The notes beneath the pieces were generated by a model that saw nothing but the letters and a program-made list of their open reading frames with translations, was not told where the DNA came from and ran no database searches. DNA of 64,000 nt from Gammaproteobacteria bacterium. Lineage in GTDB: Bacteria > Pseudomonadota > Gammaproteobacteria > Burkholderiales > Rhodocyclaceae. The stretch lies in contig JARFTZ010000046.1 of NCBI GenBank assembly GCA_029289235.1, positions 1-64,000 on the forward strand, read 5' to 3'. The translations under genes were made by a program, and so were the position numbers. Every line of letters begins with the position of its first letter. Positions within the stretch are counted from its first letter, which is position 1. This document shows, piece after piece, positions 42,016-51,379 of the stretch.

Positions 42016-42058
42016 CGGGGGAAATCTCCCCCGCTATCGTGCTACCTTAAGTGCTACC
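42016..42058. promoter_or_regulatory. Right-end hairpin and GTGCTACC integrase arm-type pair
   Basis: CGGGGGA-AATC-TCCCCCG (42016-42033) is a strong hairpin with TTTT on its minus-strand exit side, so it could stop transcription entering from the chemoreceptor side. GTGCTACC at 42039-42046 and 42051-42058 mirrors the pair at the left end of the element. Confidence 0.55.
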
Positions 42059-42100
42059 AAACAGTCTTAAAGCCAAGCGTTTACTAGGTTTTCTGTTTGC

Positions 42101-42119
42101 TGCCCATGCAGACGAGAAG
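42101..42119. repeat. attR core
   Basis: TGCCCATGCAGACGAGAAG, identical to 31562-31580. The host side continues with the original 5' codons of the phosphatase gene. Confidence 0.92.
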
Positions 42120-42131
42120 AACACGATGCAC
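42101..42131 (-). pseudogene. Displaced 5' end of the tyrosine phosphatase gene
   Basis: Read on the minus strand from the GTG at 42129-42131, the codons give VHRVLLVCMG and then leave homology at the core boundary. An in-frame ATG six codons earlier (42147-42149) is an alternative original start. This is the natural 5' end of the gene whose body lies at 31113-31580. It shows the pre-insertion order was chemoreceptor on one side and phosphatase directly adjoining. Confidence 0.82.
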
Positions 42132-42162
42132 CGCCAAGCCTGCTCCCATCACATCCAAGCGT

Positions 42163-43776
42163 TCATACCTTGTAGGCCCTCAAGGCCGTCTCGATTTCCT
42201 GACTCATCCGGCTCAGATCATGCACCGCTTCTGCCGTACTGCCTGCCGCCGCGGTGTTGCGCTCGGTCATCTGGGCGATCTGCTCGATGCGCTGCGAGAT
42301 CGAGGTGCTCGCTGCGCTTTGCTCGCGCACGGCCTCGGAAATTTCTTCCACGGCACTGACCACCGTACCCGATCCTTCCTTGATGTCATTGATCGAGCGG
42401 CCCGCTGCCTGCGCGTTCTCCACGCCCACATCGACTTCCCGCACGGCTGCGGCCATGGTGTCGACTGCCTGCTTGGCGCTGCCTTGCATCTGCGCCAGCA
42501 GCGTGGAGATTTCCTGCGTCGATTTCGAGGTACGCTCGGCCAGCTTGCGCACTTCGTCGGCAACCACGGCAAAGCCACGCCCTTGCTCGCCGGCGCGCGC
42601 CGCTTCGATCGCTGCATTGAGCGCCAGCAGATTGGTCTGGTCGGCGATTTCCTTGATGATGTTCGCCACCGAGGAAATGCTCTCGCTGTCATGGCGCAAC
42701 GCATCGATCCGTTCGGACGCTTCGCGCACGGACTCGGAAATGGTCTGGATGCCACTGACGGTTGTCAGGATCACTTCCGCCCCCTGGTCCGCCTTGTTCC
42801 GCGACTCCTGCGTATGCAGGCTGGCGTCCTGCGCCTGGGTGGCGACCATGGAGATGCTGACGGTCAATTCCTCGATCGCCGCAGCCATGCCCGACGAAGC
42901 GTCGCTTTGCTGCTGTGAATTCTCGGCGATTTCCTTGGAGGTGGTATCGACTTCGGCCGTGATCGCCGCCATGCGCGCAGCTACCGCCTGGATTTCGGCA
43001 AAACTGCTGCGCAACTTGGCGAGCAGTTCGTTGTAGGCCTGCAGGGTCGCCCCGACTTCGTCCTTCGAATCGACCTTGATCGTGTCGGTAAAGTCGAGTT
43101 CGGTCGCGGTCCGGATGATGGCTTTCTGCATCACCCCCAGCGGCCGGGTGATCGACCGCCCCAGGAGGAAGCCCAGCAACCCGATTACAACCACGCCGAT
43201 CACCGCGGCCGCCACCGTGATGGCCAGCGTCCTGGTAAATGCGGTCTCGGCGGATTCTGCAACAGATTTGACTTTCCCCGTGTTGATCTTCACCAGCACA
43301 TCGAACGACCCCGACAGACGCTCATGCAACGGCCCGATGTCGCGCTGGACCATTTCAAGCGCAGTATGCGTTTCTCCGAGGCCGGCAAGGGTATTGATCT
43401 GCTTGAGGCGGGTAACGAACGAAATCAAGCTCAACTTGGCCTCGTCGAGCGCCTCCTTCTCGGTTTCATCCGTGACATTCTCACCGTAAGCGTTGATCTG
43501 TTTGATCAGATTGTTGTTCCCTTCGTCAAGGGCCCGCTCCAGTTCCTTTCCCTTTTCCGCGTCGGTTGTCGTGGCCCGGTTATAGAGTTGGGGAATCAGC
43601 GCCAGGTAGGAAGTCCGCATGTCGCTCACGTTGAGCAGCGCCGGAACGGACTTCTCAGCAATTTCCACCATATTGGAGTTGACGGTTTTCAGGCCATACA
43701 GACCGAAACTGGATACCGCCGCGGACGTCACCATGGCTATTCCAACCAGTAACCAGATTTTTCTGCTTATCAACAT
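42163..43776 (-). CDS. Methyl-accepting chemotaxis protein
   Basis: The 537-residue receptor has a first membrane segment near residues 6-28, a four-helix-bundle-type periplasmic sensor domain (about 30-185; [20 protein letters not shown]), a second segment near 187-210 ([20 protein letters not shown]), a HAMP domain, and a long signalling coiled coil whose tip reads [20 protein letters not shown]. No C-terminal CheR pentapeptide is present. The start follows GAGGGA. No che genes are nearby. The ligand is unknown. Confidence 0.94.
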   Translation of the reverse strand: MLISRKIWLLVGIAMVTSAAVSSFGLYGLKTVNSNMVEIAEKSVPALLNVSDMRTSYLALIPQLYNRATTTDAEKGKELERALDEGNNNLIKQINAYGENVTDETEKEALDEAKLSLISFVTRLKQINTLAGLGETHTALEMVQRDIGPLHERLSGSFDVLVKINTGKVKSVAESAETAFTRTLAITVAAAVIGVVVIGLLGFLLGRSITRPLGVMQKAIIRTATELDFTDTIKVDSKDEVGATLQAYNELLAKLRSSFAEIQAVAARMAAITAEVDTTSKEIAENSQQQSDASSGMAAAIEELTVSISMVATQAQDASLHTQESRNKADQGAEVILTTVSGIQTISESVREASERIDALRHDSESISSVANIIKEIADQTNLLALNAAIEAARAGEQGRGFAVVADEVRKLAERTSKSTQEISTLLAQMQGSAKQAVDTMAAAVREVDVGVENAQAAGRSINDIKEGSGTVVSAVEEISEAVREQSAASTSISQRIEQIAQMTERNTAAAGSTAEAVHDLSRMSQEIETALRAYKV

Positions 43777-43862
43777 TTTTCGGTTATCCCTCTCTGAAAT
43801 CAGCAGGTCTGACAAAAGGCTAGTCAGGCGAACCAAATGAAAAAAACACAAAAAACGCCACA

Positions 43863-43883
43863 ATCGTGAAGGCGATTCACGAT
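43863..43883. promoter_or_regulatory. Palindrome upstream of the chemoreceptor
   Basis: ATCGTGAA-GGCGA-TTCACGAT is a perfect 8-bp inverted repeat 87 bases before the chemoreceptor start. It has no T-tract, so it is a candidate operator. No sigma-28 promoter was found in this spacer. Confidence 0.35.
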
Positions 43884-43932
43884 GGAGTCAACATTTTTCC
43901 TGACCCAAAAACGCCTTAACCCCGCGCTGGAT

Positions 43933-43986
43933 AAAGAAAAAAAGAGAAAAAACAAGGCCGTCGAGGAATTTCGTTCTCTGACGGCC
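43933..43986 (-). terminator. Rho-independent terminator after hsp20
   Basis: On the minus strand a 7-bp stem (GGCCGTC/GACGGCC) with a 17-base loop is followed by a long T-rich tract. It ends transcription coming from hsp20 and possibly the isc operon. Between it and the hsp20 stop lies a short run of near-10-bp repeats based on TCCGACAA (about 44005-44046) with no clear function. Confidence 0.82.
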
Positions 43987-44052
43987 CGGTAACAGGGATG
44001 ATCGGACAATTCGGAGAATTCCGACAATCCCGACAACTCCGACAATCGCGGC

Positions 44053-44475
44053 TCACTCGATCGCGATACGCCTCGACTTGGCGATTGAGCGCTTCGGAAG
44101 CTGAAGTTCAAGGACACCGTTGTTGTACTTGGCAACCACCGAAGCATCATCCACCTCCTGTCCGAGCGAGAAGGACCGCGACAAACGGCCGAAATAGCGC
44201 TCGCTGCGGAGAAGCTTGTCGCCCTCCTTCACTTCCTTTTCGTTCTTGACTTCGGCGCTGATCGAGACCGTCGCGCCATCGACGGTGACGTGAATGTCTT
44301 CCTTCTTCACGCCTGGAATCTCGGCATGAACCGTGTAAGCCTTGTCGTCTTCGCTGACGTCGATCTTGATCTGCACGTCCTTTTGGCCTTCCAGACGGAC
44401 CGGGCGCAGAAAAAAACCCCGAAACAGATCGTCCAACGCGTCGTCAGGTGCGTTGTAGCGTGAAATATTCGCCAT
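44053..44475 (-). CDS. Hsp20/alpha-crystallin small heat shock protein
   Basis: A 140-residue holdase. The alpha-crystallin domain spans about 40-135 (VQIKIDVSEDDKAYTVHAEI, PGVKKEDIHVTVDGATVSIS, then the conserved GVLELQLPKR near the end). The start at 44473-44475 is set by GGGAGG six bases upstream; longer readings add an unrelated N-terminus. The C-terminal I-x-I/V oligomerisation motif is represented only by RRIAIE. It sits just downstream of iscX but across 98 bp. Confidence 0.93.
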   Translation of the reverse strand: MANISRYNAPDDALDDLFRGFFLRPVRLEGQKDVQIKIDVSEDDKAYTVHAEIPGVKKEDIHVTVDGATVSISAEVKNEKEVKEGDKLLRSERYFGRLSRSFSLGQEVDDASVVAKYNNGVLELQLPKRSIAKSRRIAIE

Positions 44476-44573
44476 CGTGGCCTCCCATTGATAAACCGGG
44501 TTTAACCCGTACGTTTTCACTATGATGGAGGCGCCCTGCCATTTCAAGGAACGACAAGGCTCGGTTCGTTACG

Positions 44574-44768
44574 TCACTGTGCTTCGTCGATCCATGCCTG
44601 CTGGATGGCTTCCAGGATCTTCTCGCCACAGTGTTTTTCCGTATCGTCGAATCCCGGCAAATGCATCACCCAGTGCATCAAATCGACAAAATTCACCTTC
44701 GTCGGGTCGATGTCGGGATGGGCCTCGGCGAGTTCGATAGCGATGTCGTTGATATCAACCCATTTCAT
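44574..44768 (-). CDS. iscX: Iron-sulfur assembly protein IscX
   Basis: A 64-residue acidic protein: [56 protein letters not shown]. It binds IscS and iron and tunes sulfur transfer. Last gene of the isc operon; its start overlaps the fdx stop by 4 bases. Longer upstream readings run out of frame through fdx and are discarded. Confidence 0.95.
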   Translation of the reverse strand: MKWVDINDIAIELAEAHPDIDPTKVNFVDLMHWVMHLPGFDDTEKHCGEKILEAIQQAWIDEAQ

Positions 44769-45106
44769 CGTTTGCCCTCCTTCGCCATATTGATCGAATA
44801 GCGGGGAATCTCGATGACCAGCGGCGCCTTGTTCACAACAGCCTGACAGGAGAGGCGGGAATTGGGTTCGAGCCCCCACGCCTTGTCGAGCAAATCGTCT
44901 TCCGCCTCGTCGGACGGTTCGAGTTGGTCGAAACCTTCCCGCACGACCACGTGACAGGTGGTGCAGGCACACGACATTTCACAGGCGTGTTCGATCGCAA
45001 TACCGTTGTCGAGCAGGTTCTGGCAGATCGATTCGCCCTCCTTCGCTTCAATCACGGCCCCTTCCGGACAGATTTCGATATGCGGCAAAACGATGATTTG
45101 CGTCAT
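44765..45106 (-). CDS. fdx: ISC-type 2Fe-2S ferredoxin
   Basis: The 113-residue ferredoxin has cluster cysteines in [10 protein letters not shown] and a fourth in RLSCQAVV, the adrenodoxin-like spacing of ISC Fdx, and the N-terminal [20 protein letters not shown]. It donates electrons for cluster assembly on IscU. It overlaps hscA by 4 bases upstream and iscX by 4 downstream. Confidence 0.96.
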   Translation of the reverse strand: MTQIIVLPHIEICPEGAVIEAKEGESICQNLLDNGIAIEHACEMSCACTTCHVVVREGFDQLEPSDEAEDDLLDKAWGLEPNSRLSCQAVVNKAPLVIEIPRYSINMAKEGKR

Positions 45107-47007
45107 GCGTGTTCTCCCTTCGTTTCCGTCGACGCCTCGGTTCCTGGAAGATCCTCGATCCGCTTGCCGGCCATCGCCTTGCGTATCGTCTTGTCCATGC
45201 GCTGCGCAGCGAATTCCCGCGTTTCCGCCTCCAGGTCGTTCATTGCCTGGGAAATCTGACGCCGGTCCTCTCCCAGTGCAGCCGCCTGCAGCCGACCAAT
45301 GGCCGTATCGATCGCGGCAAATTGCTCATCGGTCAGCAGATCGCGATCGCTCTTCATCGCCGACTGCACGGCTTCAATCAGCCGCTGCGCCTCGACCTGC
45401 GCTTCCTTGAGCGCACGCCGCAACGCATCGTCCTTCGAGTGCGCCATCGAATCCTTGAGCATGTTGGCAATTTCATCGTCCGACAGTCCGTAGGACGGCT
45501 TGACCGTGATCCCGGCCTCGACGCCGGACGTCTGCTCGCGCGCCGAAACCGAAAGCAGGCCATCCGCATCGACCTGGAAAGTCACCCGGATGCGCGCAGC
45601 GCCGGCAACCATCGGCGGGATTCCGCGCAACTCGAAACGCGCGAGCGAGCGGCAATCCGTCACCAGTTCCCGCTCGCCCTGAACAACGTGCAGCGCCATC
45701 GCCGTCTGGCCGTCGCGAAAGGTGGTGAATTCCTGCGCACGGGCCACGGGAATCGTCGAATTCCGCGGAATCAGCTTCTCCACGAGTCCGCCCATGGTTT
45801 CCAACCCGAGTGAGAGCGGAATCACATCAAGCAACAACCAGTCATCTCCGGCGTTGCGATTCCCCGCCAGGAGATTGGCCTGGGTCGCCGCGCCAAGCGC
45901 GACCACCCTGTCCGGGTCGAGATTGTTCAACGGCTGCTGCTGGAAGAACTCGCCGACAGCCCGCTGAATCTGCGGCATGCGTGTCGCGCCGCCAACCATC
46001 ACGACTCCTTTTACGTCGGACACCGACAAGCCCGCGTCGCGCAACGCCTTCCTGACCGGCTGGATCGTCTTGGTCAAAAGCGTCTTGGTGATCTCGGTGA
46101 AGACCTCCGTCGTGAGCTTGAGATCGACGCGCTCACCGCTATTGAGCCGGGCCGTGATCGGCGCAACGCCGTGGTTGGTCAGATATTCCTTGGCCTCGCG
46201 AGCAGACGTCAGGAGCAGGCGGGCATCCTCGGCCGACAGCGGATTCAGCTTCGCCGCTTCGAGAATCCAGCAGAAGATGCGCTGGTCGAAATCATCGCCG
46301 CCCAACGCGGAATCGCCGCCCGTCGCCATCACTTCGAACACGCCGCGGGAAAGTCGGAGAATCGAAATGTCGAAGGTACCGCCGCCAAGGTCATAGACGG
46401 CGTAAATGCCTTCGGCGGCATTGTCCAGCCCGTAGGCGATCGCCGCCGCGGTCGGCTCGTTGAGCAAGCGGAGAACGTTCAGGCCCGCAAGCTTCGCCGC
46501 GTCCTTGGTCGCCTGGCGTTGGGCGTCGTCGAAATACGCCGGGACGGTGATGACCGCGCCGACAAGTTCGCCGCCGAGCGATTGTTCTGCCCGATGGCGC
46601 AGCGTGCGCAGGATCTCCGCAGAGACTTCGACCGGGCTTTTGACTCCAGCGGCGGTATGCAGGCGAACCATTCCCGGTGCGTCTTCGAAGACATAAGGCA
46701 TCGATTCACGGTGCGCGATATCGGCAAGGCCGCGGCCCATGAAGCGCTTCACCGAGACGATCGTGTTCCGCGGATCACGCGCCTGCTCGCCCTGGGCGGC
46801 GTAGCCAACCTCCGTGCTGCCGTCGGGATGATAGCGGACGACGGAGGGCAGCAACGGCCGTCCGAGTTCGTCGCTCAAGACGGCAGCGAGGCCACTCCTG
46901 ACCGTTGCCACCAGGGAATTGGTTGTGCCGAGGTCAATGCCGACGGCCAGTCGATGTTGGTGCGGTGCCGCCGAATCACCGGGTTCGGCAATGTGCAGAA
47001 GTGCCAT
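45103..47007 (-). CDS. hscA: Fe-S assembly chaperone HscA (Hsp70 family)
   Basis: The 634-residue chaperone has the N-terminal ATPase ([56 protein letters not shown]) and a C-terminal peptide-binding domain. It uses ATP with HscB to release clusters from IscU, whose LPPVK recognition motif is present in this operon. Length is usual for HscA. It follows hscB after 22 bases. Confidence 0.97.
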   Translation of the reverse strand: MALLHIAEPGDSAAPHQHRLAVGIDLGTTNSLVATVRSGLAAVLSDELGRPLLPSVVRYHPDGSTEVGYAAQGEQARDPRNTIVSVKRFMGRGLADIAHRESMPYVFEDAPGMVRLHTAAGVKSPVEVSAEILRTLRHRAEQSLGGELVGAVITVPAYFDDAQRQATKDAAKLAGLNVLRLLNEPTAAAIAYGLDNAAEGIYAVYDLGGGTFDISILRLSRGVFEVMATGGDSALGGDDFDQRIFCWILEAAKLNPLSAEDARLLLTSAREAKEYLTNHGVAPITARLNSGERVDLKLTTEVFTEITKTLLTKTIQPVRKALRDAGLSVSDVKGVVMVGGATRMPQIQRAVGEFFQQQPLNNLDPDRVVALGAATQANLLAGNRNAGDDWLLLDVIPLSLGLETMGGLVEKLIPRNSTIPVARAQEFTTFRDGQTAMALHVVQGERELVTDCRSLARFELRGIPPMVAGAARIRVTFQVDADGLLSVSAREQTSGVEAGITVKPSYGLSDDEIANMLKDSMAHSKDDALRRALKEAQVEAQRLIEAVQSAMKSDRDLLTDEQFAAIDTAIGRLQAAALGEDRRQISQAMNDLEAETREFAAQRMDKTIRKAMAGKRIEDLPGTEASTETKGEHA

Positions 47008-47029
47008 GAATATCCTGTTGTTCTATCTT

Positions 47030-47578
47030 TTACGCTTCGAGCGCCGCCATGCCGTCATCGATCTCGGCAAGGAGCTTTTCCAGAAACATCAGGCGACGAA
47101 CGCGATCGGCCGCCTGAACATAATCGTGTCGATCATCCAGCAACTCCGCAAGCTGTTCATAACGCTTGCTCATCCGTTGCCGGACGCGATGGTGCAGTTG
47201 TTCAAGTTCGCCGTACTCGCTTGCTTGCCGCGCCTCGGCAACCGCCTCGCGCCATTCCATCTGCTCCATCAGGAATTCCGGCGGCATTGCGGTATTGTTT
47301 TCCTTATCGACATCGCTCCCCGCAAGGCTGAGCAGGTATTGCGCGCGCAGCAGCGGATTCTTCAACGTCTGGTACGCCTCGTTGACACGGGTGGCCAGTT
47401 GCAGTGATCTACGCCGCTCGGAATCGCCGGCGTGGGCGAAACGATCGGGGTGAACCCGGGCCTGCAGCTCGCGAAAGCGTTTGTCCAGCGCCAGCGGATC
47501 GACGCGGAATGCCGGCGTCAGGCCAAACAAGGCGAAGTGGTCGGAGTTGAGATTGATCTCGTCACGAGGAGAATCCAC
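47030..47578 (-). CDS. hscB: Fe-S assembly co-chaperone HscB
   Basis: The 182-residue J-protein has the HPD tripeptide in VHPDRFAHAG, DHFALFGLTPAFRVDPLALD at the N-terminus, and a C-terminal three-helix IscU-binding domain (LMEQMEWREAVAEARQASEY). It delivers IscU to HscA and stimulates its ATPase. 52 bp separate it from iscA. Confidence 0.96.
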   Translation of the reverse strand: MDSPRDEINLNSDHFALFGLTPAFRVDPLALDKRFRELQARVHPDRFAHAGDSERRRSLQLATRVNEAYQTLKNPLLRAQYLLSLAGSDVDKENNTAMPPEFLMEQMEWREAVAEARQASEYGELEQLHHRVRQRMSKRYEQLAELLDDRHDYVQAADRVRRLMFLEKLLAEIDDGMAALEA

Positions 47579-47630
47579 CGGATCGCCCTTTCAGAAAAAT
47601 CGCATCGGCTGTCGTTTCCTCCACCGATAC

Positions 47631-47954
47631 TCAGACGTTGAAACTCTCGCCACAGCCACACGCGTCCTTGACGTTCGGGTTGTTGAACTTGAATCCTTCG
47701 TTCAATCCCTCGCGGGTGTAATCGAGTTCAGTGCCGTCAATATAGGGCAAGCTTTTCGGATCAACCAGTACCTTCACGCCGTGCGATTCGAACTCGATGT
47801 CTTCCGGCTCGACGGCGTCGGCGAATTCCAGCTTGTACGCCACGCCGGAACAGCCACTGGTGCGCACACCGAGACGCAGGCCGATGCCTTTGCCGCGCTT
47901 CTGCAAGTACTTGGCAACGTGTTTTGCTGCGTTTTCGGAAAGCGTTACTGCCAT
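47631..47954 (-). CDS. iscA: Iron-sulfur assembly protein IscA
   Basis: The 107-residue A-type carrier has its three conserved cysteines at C35 (TSGCSG), C99 and C101 (CGCGESF). It accepts and passes on clusters, mainly 4Fe-4S, to targets. It follows iscU after 30 bases with AAGGAG at the start. The C-terminus [18 protein letters not shown] is canonical. Confidence 0.97.
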   Translation of the reverse strand: MAVTLSENAAKHVAKYLQKRGKGIGLRLGVRTSGCSGVAYKLEFADAVEPEDIEFESHGVKVLVDPKSLPYIDGTELDYTREGLNEGFKFNNPNVKDACGCGESFNV

Positions 47955-47984
47955 CTCTCTATCTCCTTGTTCTCTGTGGCCTGC

Positions 47985-48368
47985 TTATTCGCCCTGCTTC
48001 TTGCGGTAATCCGCCACCGCCGCCTTGATCGCGTCCTCGGCCAGGATCGAACAGTGAATCTTCACCGGCGGCAACGCCAGTTCCTCGGCGATCTGGGTGT
48101 TCTTGATCTCCAGGGCCTGATCGAGCGTCTTGCCCTTGACCCATTCGGTCACCAAAGACGACGAGGCGATCGCCGAACCACAGCCGTAGGTTTTGAACTT
48201 CGCGTCCTCGATCACGCCATCCTTGCCCACCTTGATCTGCAGCTTCATCACGTCGCCGCAGGCCGGCGCGCCAACCATGCCGGTTGCCACCCCGTCTTCA
48301 TCCTTGCCGAACGATCCGACGTTGCGCGGGTTTTCGTAATGATCCAGTACTTTTTCGCTGTATGCCAT
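47985..48368 (-). CDS. iscU: Fe-S cluster scaffold IscU
   Basis: The 127-residue scaffold has cluster ligands C37 (APACGDV), C63 (GCGSAIASS) and C106 (KIHCSILA), with D39 and H105, and the HscA-binding LPPVK motif at 99-103. The ATG at 48366-48368 follows AAAGGAG. It receives sulfur from IscS, encoded just upstream. Confidence 0.97.
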   Translation of the reverse strand: MAYSEKVLDHYENPRNVGSFGKDEDGVATGMVGAPACGDVMKLQIKVGKDGVIEDAKFKTYGCGSAIASSSLVTEWVKGKTLDQALEIKNTQIAEELALPPVKIHCSILAEDAIKAAVADYRKKQGE

Positions 48369-48424
48369 GACAAGACTCCTTTCAGTCGCGGCAGGCGGCA
48401 ATCAACCGACCTGCCGAAGGTTAA

Positions 48425-49636
48425 TCAGTGTGCCGCCCACTGCACGGTATTCAGATCGACGCCTTCCTGCACCATTTCCCAGAGCGGCGAGAGTTCCCGC
48501 AGCTTGCCGATCTTCTCGTGCAGAAGCTTGATCGCGTAATCGACCTCTTCTTCCGTCGTGAAGCGACCGAGGGTGAAGCGGATCGAGCTGTGCGCGAGTT
48601 CATCGTCACGCCCCAGCGCACGCAACACGTAGGACGGCTCCAGCGAGGCCGAGGTGCAAGCCGAACCGGAGGAAACCGCCAGATCCTTGATCGCCATGAG
48701 CATCGATTCACCCTCGACATAGGCGAAGCTGACGTTCAGGTTGTGCGGCACGCGGTGTTCGAGATCGCCGTTGATATAGACCTCGTCGATATCCGACACG
48801 CCTTTGAGCAACCTGTCGCGCAGGGCGCCGATCCGCTTGTTTTCCTCGGCCATTTCCTCGCGAGCGATGCGGAAGGCTTCGCCCATGCCGACGATCTGGT
48901 GCGTTGCCAGCGTGCCGGAACGGAATCCACGTTCGTGGCCACCGCCGTGCATCTGCGCCTCCAGGCGGACACGGGGCTTGCGCCGTATATAGAGCGCGCC
49001 GATGCCCTTCGGGCCGTAGGTCTTGTGTGCCGAGAAGCTCATCAGGTCGACCTTCAGGGTGCTCAGGTCGATGTCGACCTTGCCGGTCGCCTGCGCCGCA
49101 TCGACGTGGAAGATGATGCCCTTCTCGCGACAGATCTCGCCAATCTCGGCGATCGGCTGGATGACGCCGATCTCGTTGTTCACGAACATCACCGACACCA
49201 GAATCGTGTCAGGACGCAAGGCAGCCTTGAACACATCAAGGTCGACCAGTCCGTCTTCCCGGACATCCAGATACGTCACCTCGAAGCCCTGCCGCTCCAG
49301 TTCGCGACACGTATCAAGGACCGCCTTGTGCTCGGTCTTGACTGTAACCAGATGCTTGCCCTTGCCCGAATAGAAATTCGCCGCGCCCTTGATCGCCAGG
49401 TTGTTGGACTCGGTCGCACCGGACGTCCAGACGATTTCCTTGGAATCGGCATTCACGAGGCGGGCGACCTGTTCGCGCGCTTCCTCGACCGCGGCTTCGG
49501 CCTCCCAGCCGAATGAATGCGAACGCGATGCCGGGTTGCCGAATTTCTCGACCAGGTAAGGAATCATCTTTTCCGCTACGCGCGGATCCACCGGGGTGGT
49601 CGCCGAGTAATCCAGATAGATCGGCAGTTTCAGCAT
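48425..49636 (-). CDS. iscS: Cysteine desulfurase IscS
   Basis: The 403-residue group I PLP enzyme has the Schiff-base Lys205 ([12 protein letters not shown]) and the persulfide Cys327 on the extended flexible loop ([14 protein letters not shown]). [20 protein letters not shown] is the canonical start. It supplies sulfur for Fe-S clusters and other thiocofactors. A second desulfurase gene lies directly upstream. Confidence 0.97.
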   Translation of the reverse strand: MLKLPIYLDYSATTPVDPRVAEKMIPYLVEKFGNPASRSHSFGWEAEAAVEEAREQVARLVNADSKEIVWTSGATESNNLAIKGAANFYSGKGKHLVTVKTEHKAVLDTCRELERQGFEVTYLDVREDGLVDLDVFKAALRPDTILVSVMFVNNEIGVIQPIAEIGEICREKGIIFHVDAAQATGKVDIDLSTLKVDLMSFSAHKTYGPKGIGALYIRRKPRVRLEAQMHGGGHERGFRSGTLATHQIVGMGEAFRIAREEMAEENKRIGALRDRLLKGVSDIDEVYINGDLEHRVPHNLNVSFAYVEGESMLMAIKDLAVSSGSACTSASLEPSYVLRALGRDDELAHSSIRFTLGRFTTEEEVDYAIKLLHEKIGKLRELSPLWEMVQEGVDLNTVQWAAH

Positions 49637-49665
49637 TTTTTAGCTCCGTTCCTTAAGTTTGTCAG

Positions 49666-50823
49666 TCAGACCGCCACGGCGGTCAAACGCTGCAATCGTG
49701 CGACGGTATCGCGCAGCGATACCAGAAATTCATCAATCTGCTCCGCCGAGTTTCCCGTTCCCAGGCTGACCCGCACCGCACCGCGCGCGATTTCCGCAGG
49801 AACACCCATCGCGCGCAACACATGCGACGGCTCGGGATTGGCGCTGGAACACGCCGCGCCACTGGCGACCGCATAACCGGCCCGATCGAGTTGCGCCACC
49901 AGCGTTTCGCCATCAAGGTTGGCCAGCGAGAAATACGTCGTGTTCGGCAACCGCTCGGCACCGGAGGCGAAAAGCCGGGCACCGAGACTGACCAGCCCTT
50001 CCTCCAGACGGTTCCGCAAACCGGCAAGAAAAACGCTCGCCGAAGCCATGCGCTGGGCAACGAGTTCGGCAGCAACACCGAATCCGACGATCGCCGCGAC
50101 GTTTTCCGTCCCCGACCGCAGTCCGCGCTCCTGGCCGCCACCGGCGATCAGCGGTTCGATTTCCAGCCGCTTATCGACAACCAGCGCCCCGGCCCCCTTC
50201 GGTCCGCCAATCTTGTGTGCTGACAAGGTCAGGGCATGCACCCCGGCACCGTTCAGCCGGCGAAAATCAACCGGCATTTTGCCGAACGCCTGGACAGCGT
50301 CGGAATGAAACAGGGCGCCGGATGTGCGCGCACGATCCGCCAGCGAGGAAACATCCTGCACGACGCCGGTCTCGTTGTTGGCCAGCATCACCGAAACCAG
50401 TCGCGGGCGCTGATCCAGCGCATCGACGAACGTCTGCGTGTCGAGACGTCCGTCAGCATCGACGCCCAGTTCAAGAAGCCTCCATCCGAGGCGGGCAAGC
50501 TGCCCGGCGGGGCGAGCCACACAGGGATGCTCGACGGCGCTGATCGCGAGGGTGCCGGGCTTGAAGAATGCCGCGCCCCCCTTGATGAACAGGTTGTTCG
50601 CTTCCGATCCGCCGCTGGTGAACACAACTTCAGTGGGATGCGCACCAACGGCCGCCGCCAGCCGGTTGCGGGCATCGTCAATCGCCTTGCGCGCGGCACG
50701 ACCGTATTCGTGACGGCTGGACGCATTGCCGAACTGCGCGCTCAACCAGGGAAGCATCGCCTCCAGCACTGCGGGGTCGAGCGGCGTCGTCGCGTTGTGG
50801 TCCAGATAAACGGAAGCGGCCAT
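49666..50823 (-). CDS. Second cysteine desulfurase (NifS/IscS-like)
   Basis: A 385-residue PLP enzyme with its own Lys (LSAHKIGGPKGAG) and catalytic Cys loop (ASGAACSSANPEPSHVLRAM). It resembles IscS throughout but differs at the start (VYLDHNATTPLDPAVLEAML) and in loop sequence, so it is a paralogue, not a duplicate copy. It lies between iscR and iscS, as in several other betaproteobacteria. It may serve a different acceptor or act under other growth conditions. Confidence 0.92.
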   Translation of the reverse strand: MAASVYLDHNATTPLDPAVLEAMLPWLSAQFGNASSRHEYGRAARKAIDDARNRLAAAVGAHPTEVVFTSGGSEANNLFIKGGAAFFKPGTLAISAVEHPCVARPAGQLARLGWRLLELGVDADGRLDTQTFVDALDQRPRLVSVMLANNETGVVQDVSSLADRARTSGALFHSDAVQAFGKMPVDFRRLNGAGVHALTLSAHKIGGPKGAGALVVDKRLEIEPLIAGGGQERGLRSGTENVAAIVGFGVAAELVAQRMASASVFLAGLRNRLEEGLVSLGARLFASGAERLPNTTYFSLANLDGETLVAQLDRAGYAVASGAACSSANPEPSHVLRAMGVPAEIARGAVRVSLGTGNSAEQIDEFLVSLRDTVARLQRLTAVAV

Positions 50824-50832
50824 CGTTCGCGA

Positions 50833-51324
50833 TCAGGCCAACGCCGAGAGGGAACGTCCCCGCGCCCCGTCATTGGCGCGACGCGCATCCTTGAGCAGCG
50901 AGACATCGCCGCCAACCTTCGTCAACTGCTTGGCCACCAGATCGGCCAACGAGACCGACTCGAGGTACTCGTACATCTTGGCGTTCAGCGTCATCCACAA
51001 GTCGTGCGTCATGCAACGCTCGTCCTCCTTGCAGTTTTCCCGGCCGCCGCATTGCGTGGCATCGAGCGCCTCGTCGACGGCGCGAACGATGTCCGCCACC
51101 GAAATCCGGGGCATCGGCCGGGCCAGGCGATAACCACCGCCCGGGCCCCGAACGCTGTCGACCAGTTGATGCCGGCGCAACTTGCCGAACAGCTGCTCAA
51201 GATAGGAAAGGGAAATCTTCTGCCGCTCGCTGATTCCGGCCAGCGTCACGGGCCCCTCGCCACTATGCAGCGCTAGGTCGATCATCGCAGTGACGGCAAA
51301 ACGTCCTTTGGTGGTCAGTCGCAT
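50833..51324 (-). CDS. iscR: Iron-sulfur cluster regulator IscR
   Basis: The 163-residue Rrf2-family repressor has a winged-helix N-terminus (MRLTTKGRFAVTAMIDLALH) and the 2Fe-2S ligands C92, C98 and C104 with H107 (CGGRENCKEDERC). Holo-IscR represses the isc operon. A Type 1 operator lies 14 bases upstream of its start. It heads the operon that runs to iscX. Confidence 0.97.
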   Translation of the reverse strand: MRLTTKGRFAVTAMIDLALHSGEGPVTLAGISERQKISLSYLEQLFGKLRRHQLVDSVRGPGGGYRLARPMPRISVADIVRAVDEALDATQCGGRENCKEDERCMTHDLWMTLNAKMYEYLESVSLADLVAKQLTKVGGDVSLLKDARRANDGARGRSLSALA

Positions 51325-51337
51325 GGTTCCTCCTTTA

Positions 51338-51362
51338 ATACCCTATTAGTTTTGTCAACTAT
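51338..51362 (-). promoter_or_regulatory. Type 1 IscR operator
   Basis: A 25-bp site on the minus strand, ATAGTTGAC at one end and GGGTAT at the other, agrees with the Type 1 IscR consensus at 21 of 25 positions by my alignment. It overlaps a TTGACA that could be the -35 of the iscR promoter, so holo-IscR would block transcription. Confidence 0.82.
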
Positions 51363-51379
51363 CGGACAAGTTCCCGAAA

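Larger units (their letters stand above)
31562..42119 (+). mobile_element. Capsid-forming phage-satellite-like integrated element (10.5 kb)
   Basis: Bounded by a 19-bp perfect direct repeat, with all recognisable genes on the plus strand: integrase, AlpA-like regulator, Rep-like gene with iterons, several small genes, then capsid, protease, portal, HNH, small and large terminase, and a cargo gene. There are no tail, lysis, head-tail connector or CI-type repressor genes. Established knowledge: cfPICI satellites encode their own head and packaging genes and borrow tails from a helper phage. Assigning this element to that class, or to a relative, is inference from gene content and size. Confidence 0.85.

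Noticed and set aside
31562-42119. Complete prophage
   Set aside because: No tail, lysis, connector or repressor genes and only 10.5 kb between perfect ends.
42097-43036. Plus-strand frames opposite the chemoreceptor
   Set aside because: Antisense shadows; the minus-strand protein has clear chemoreceptor domains.
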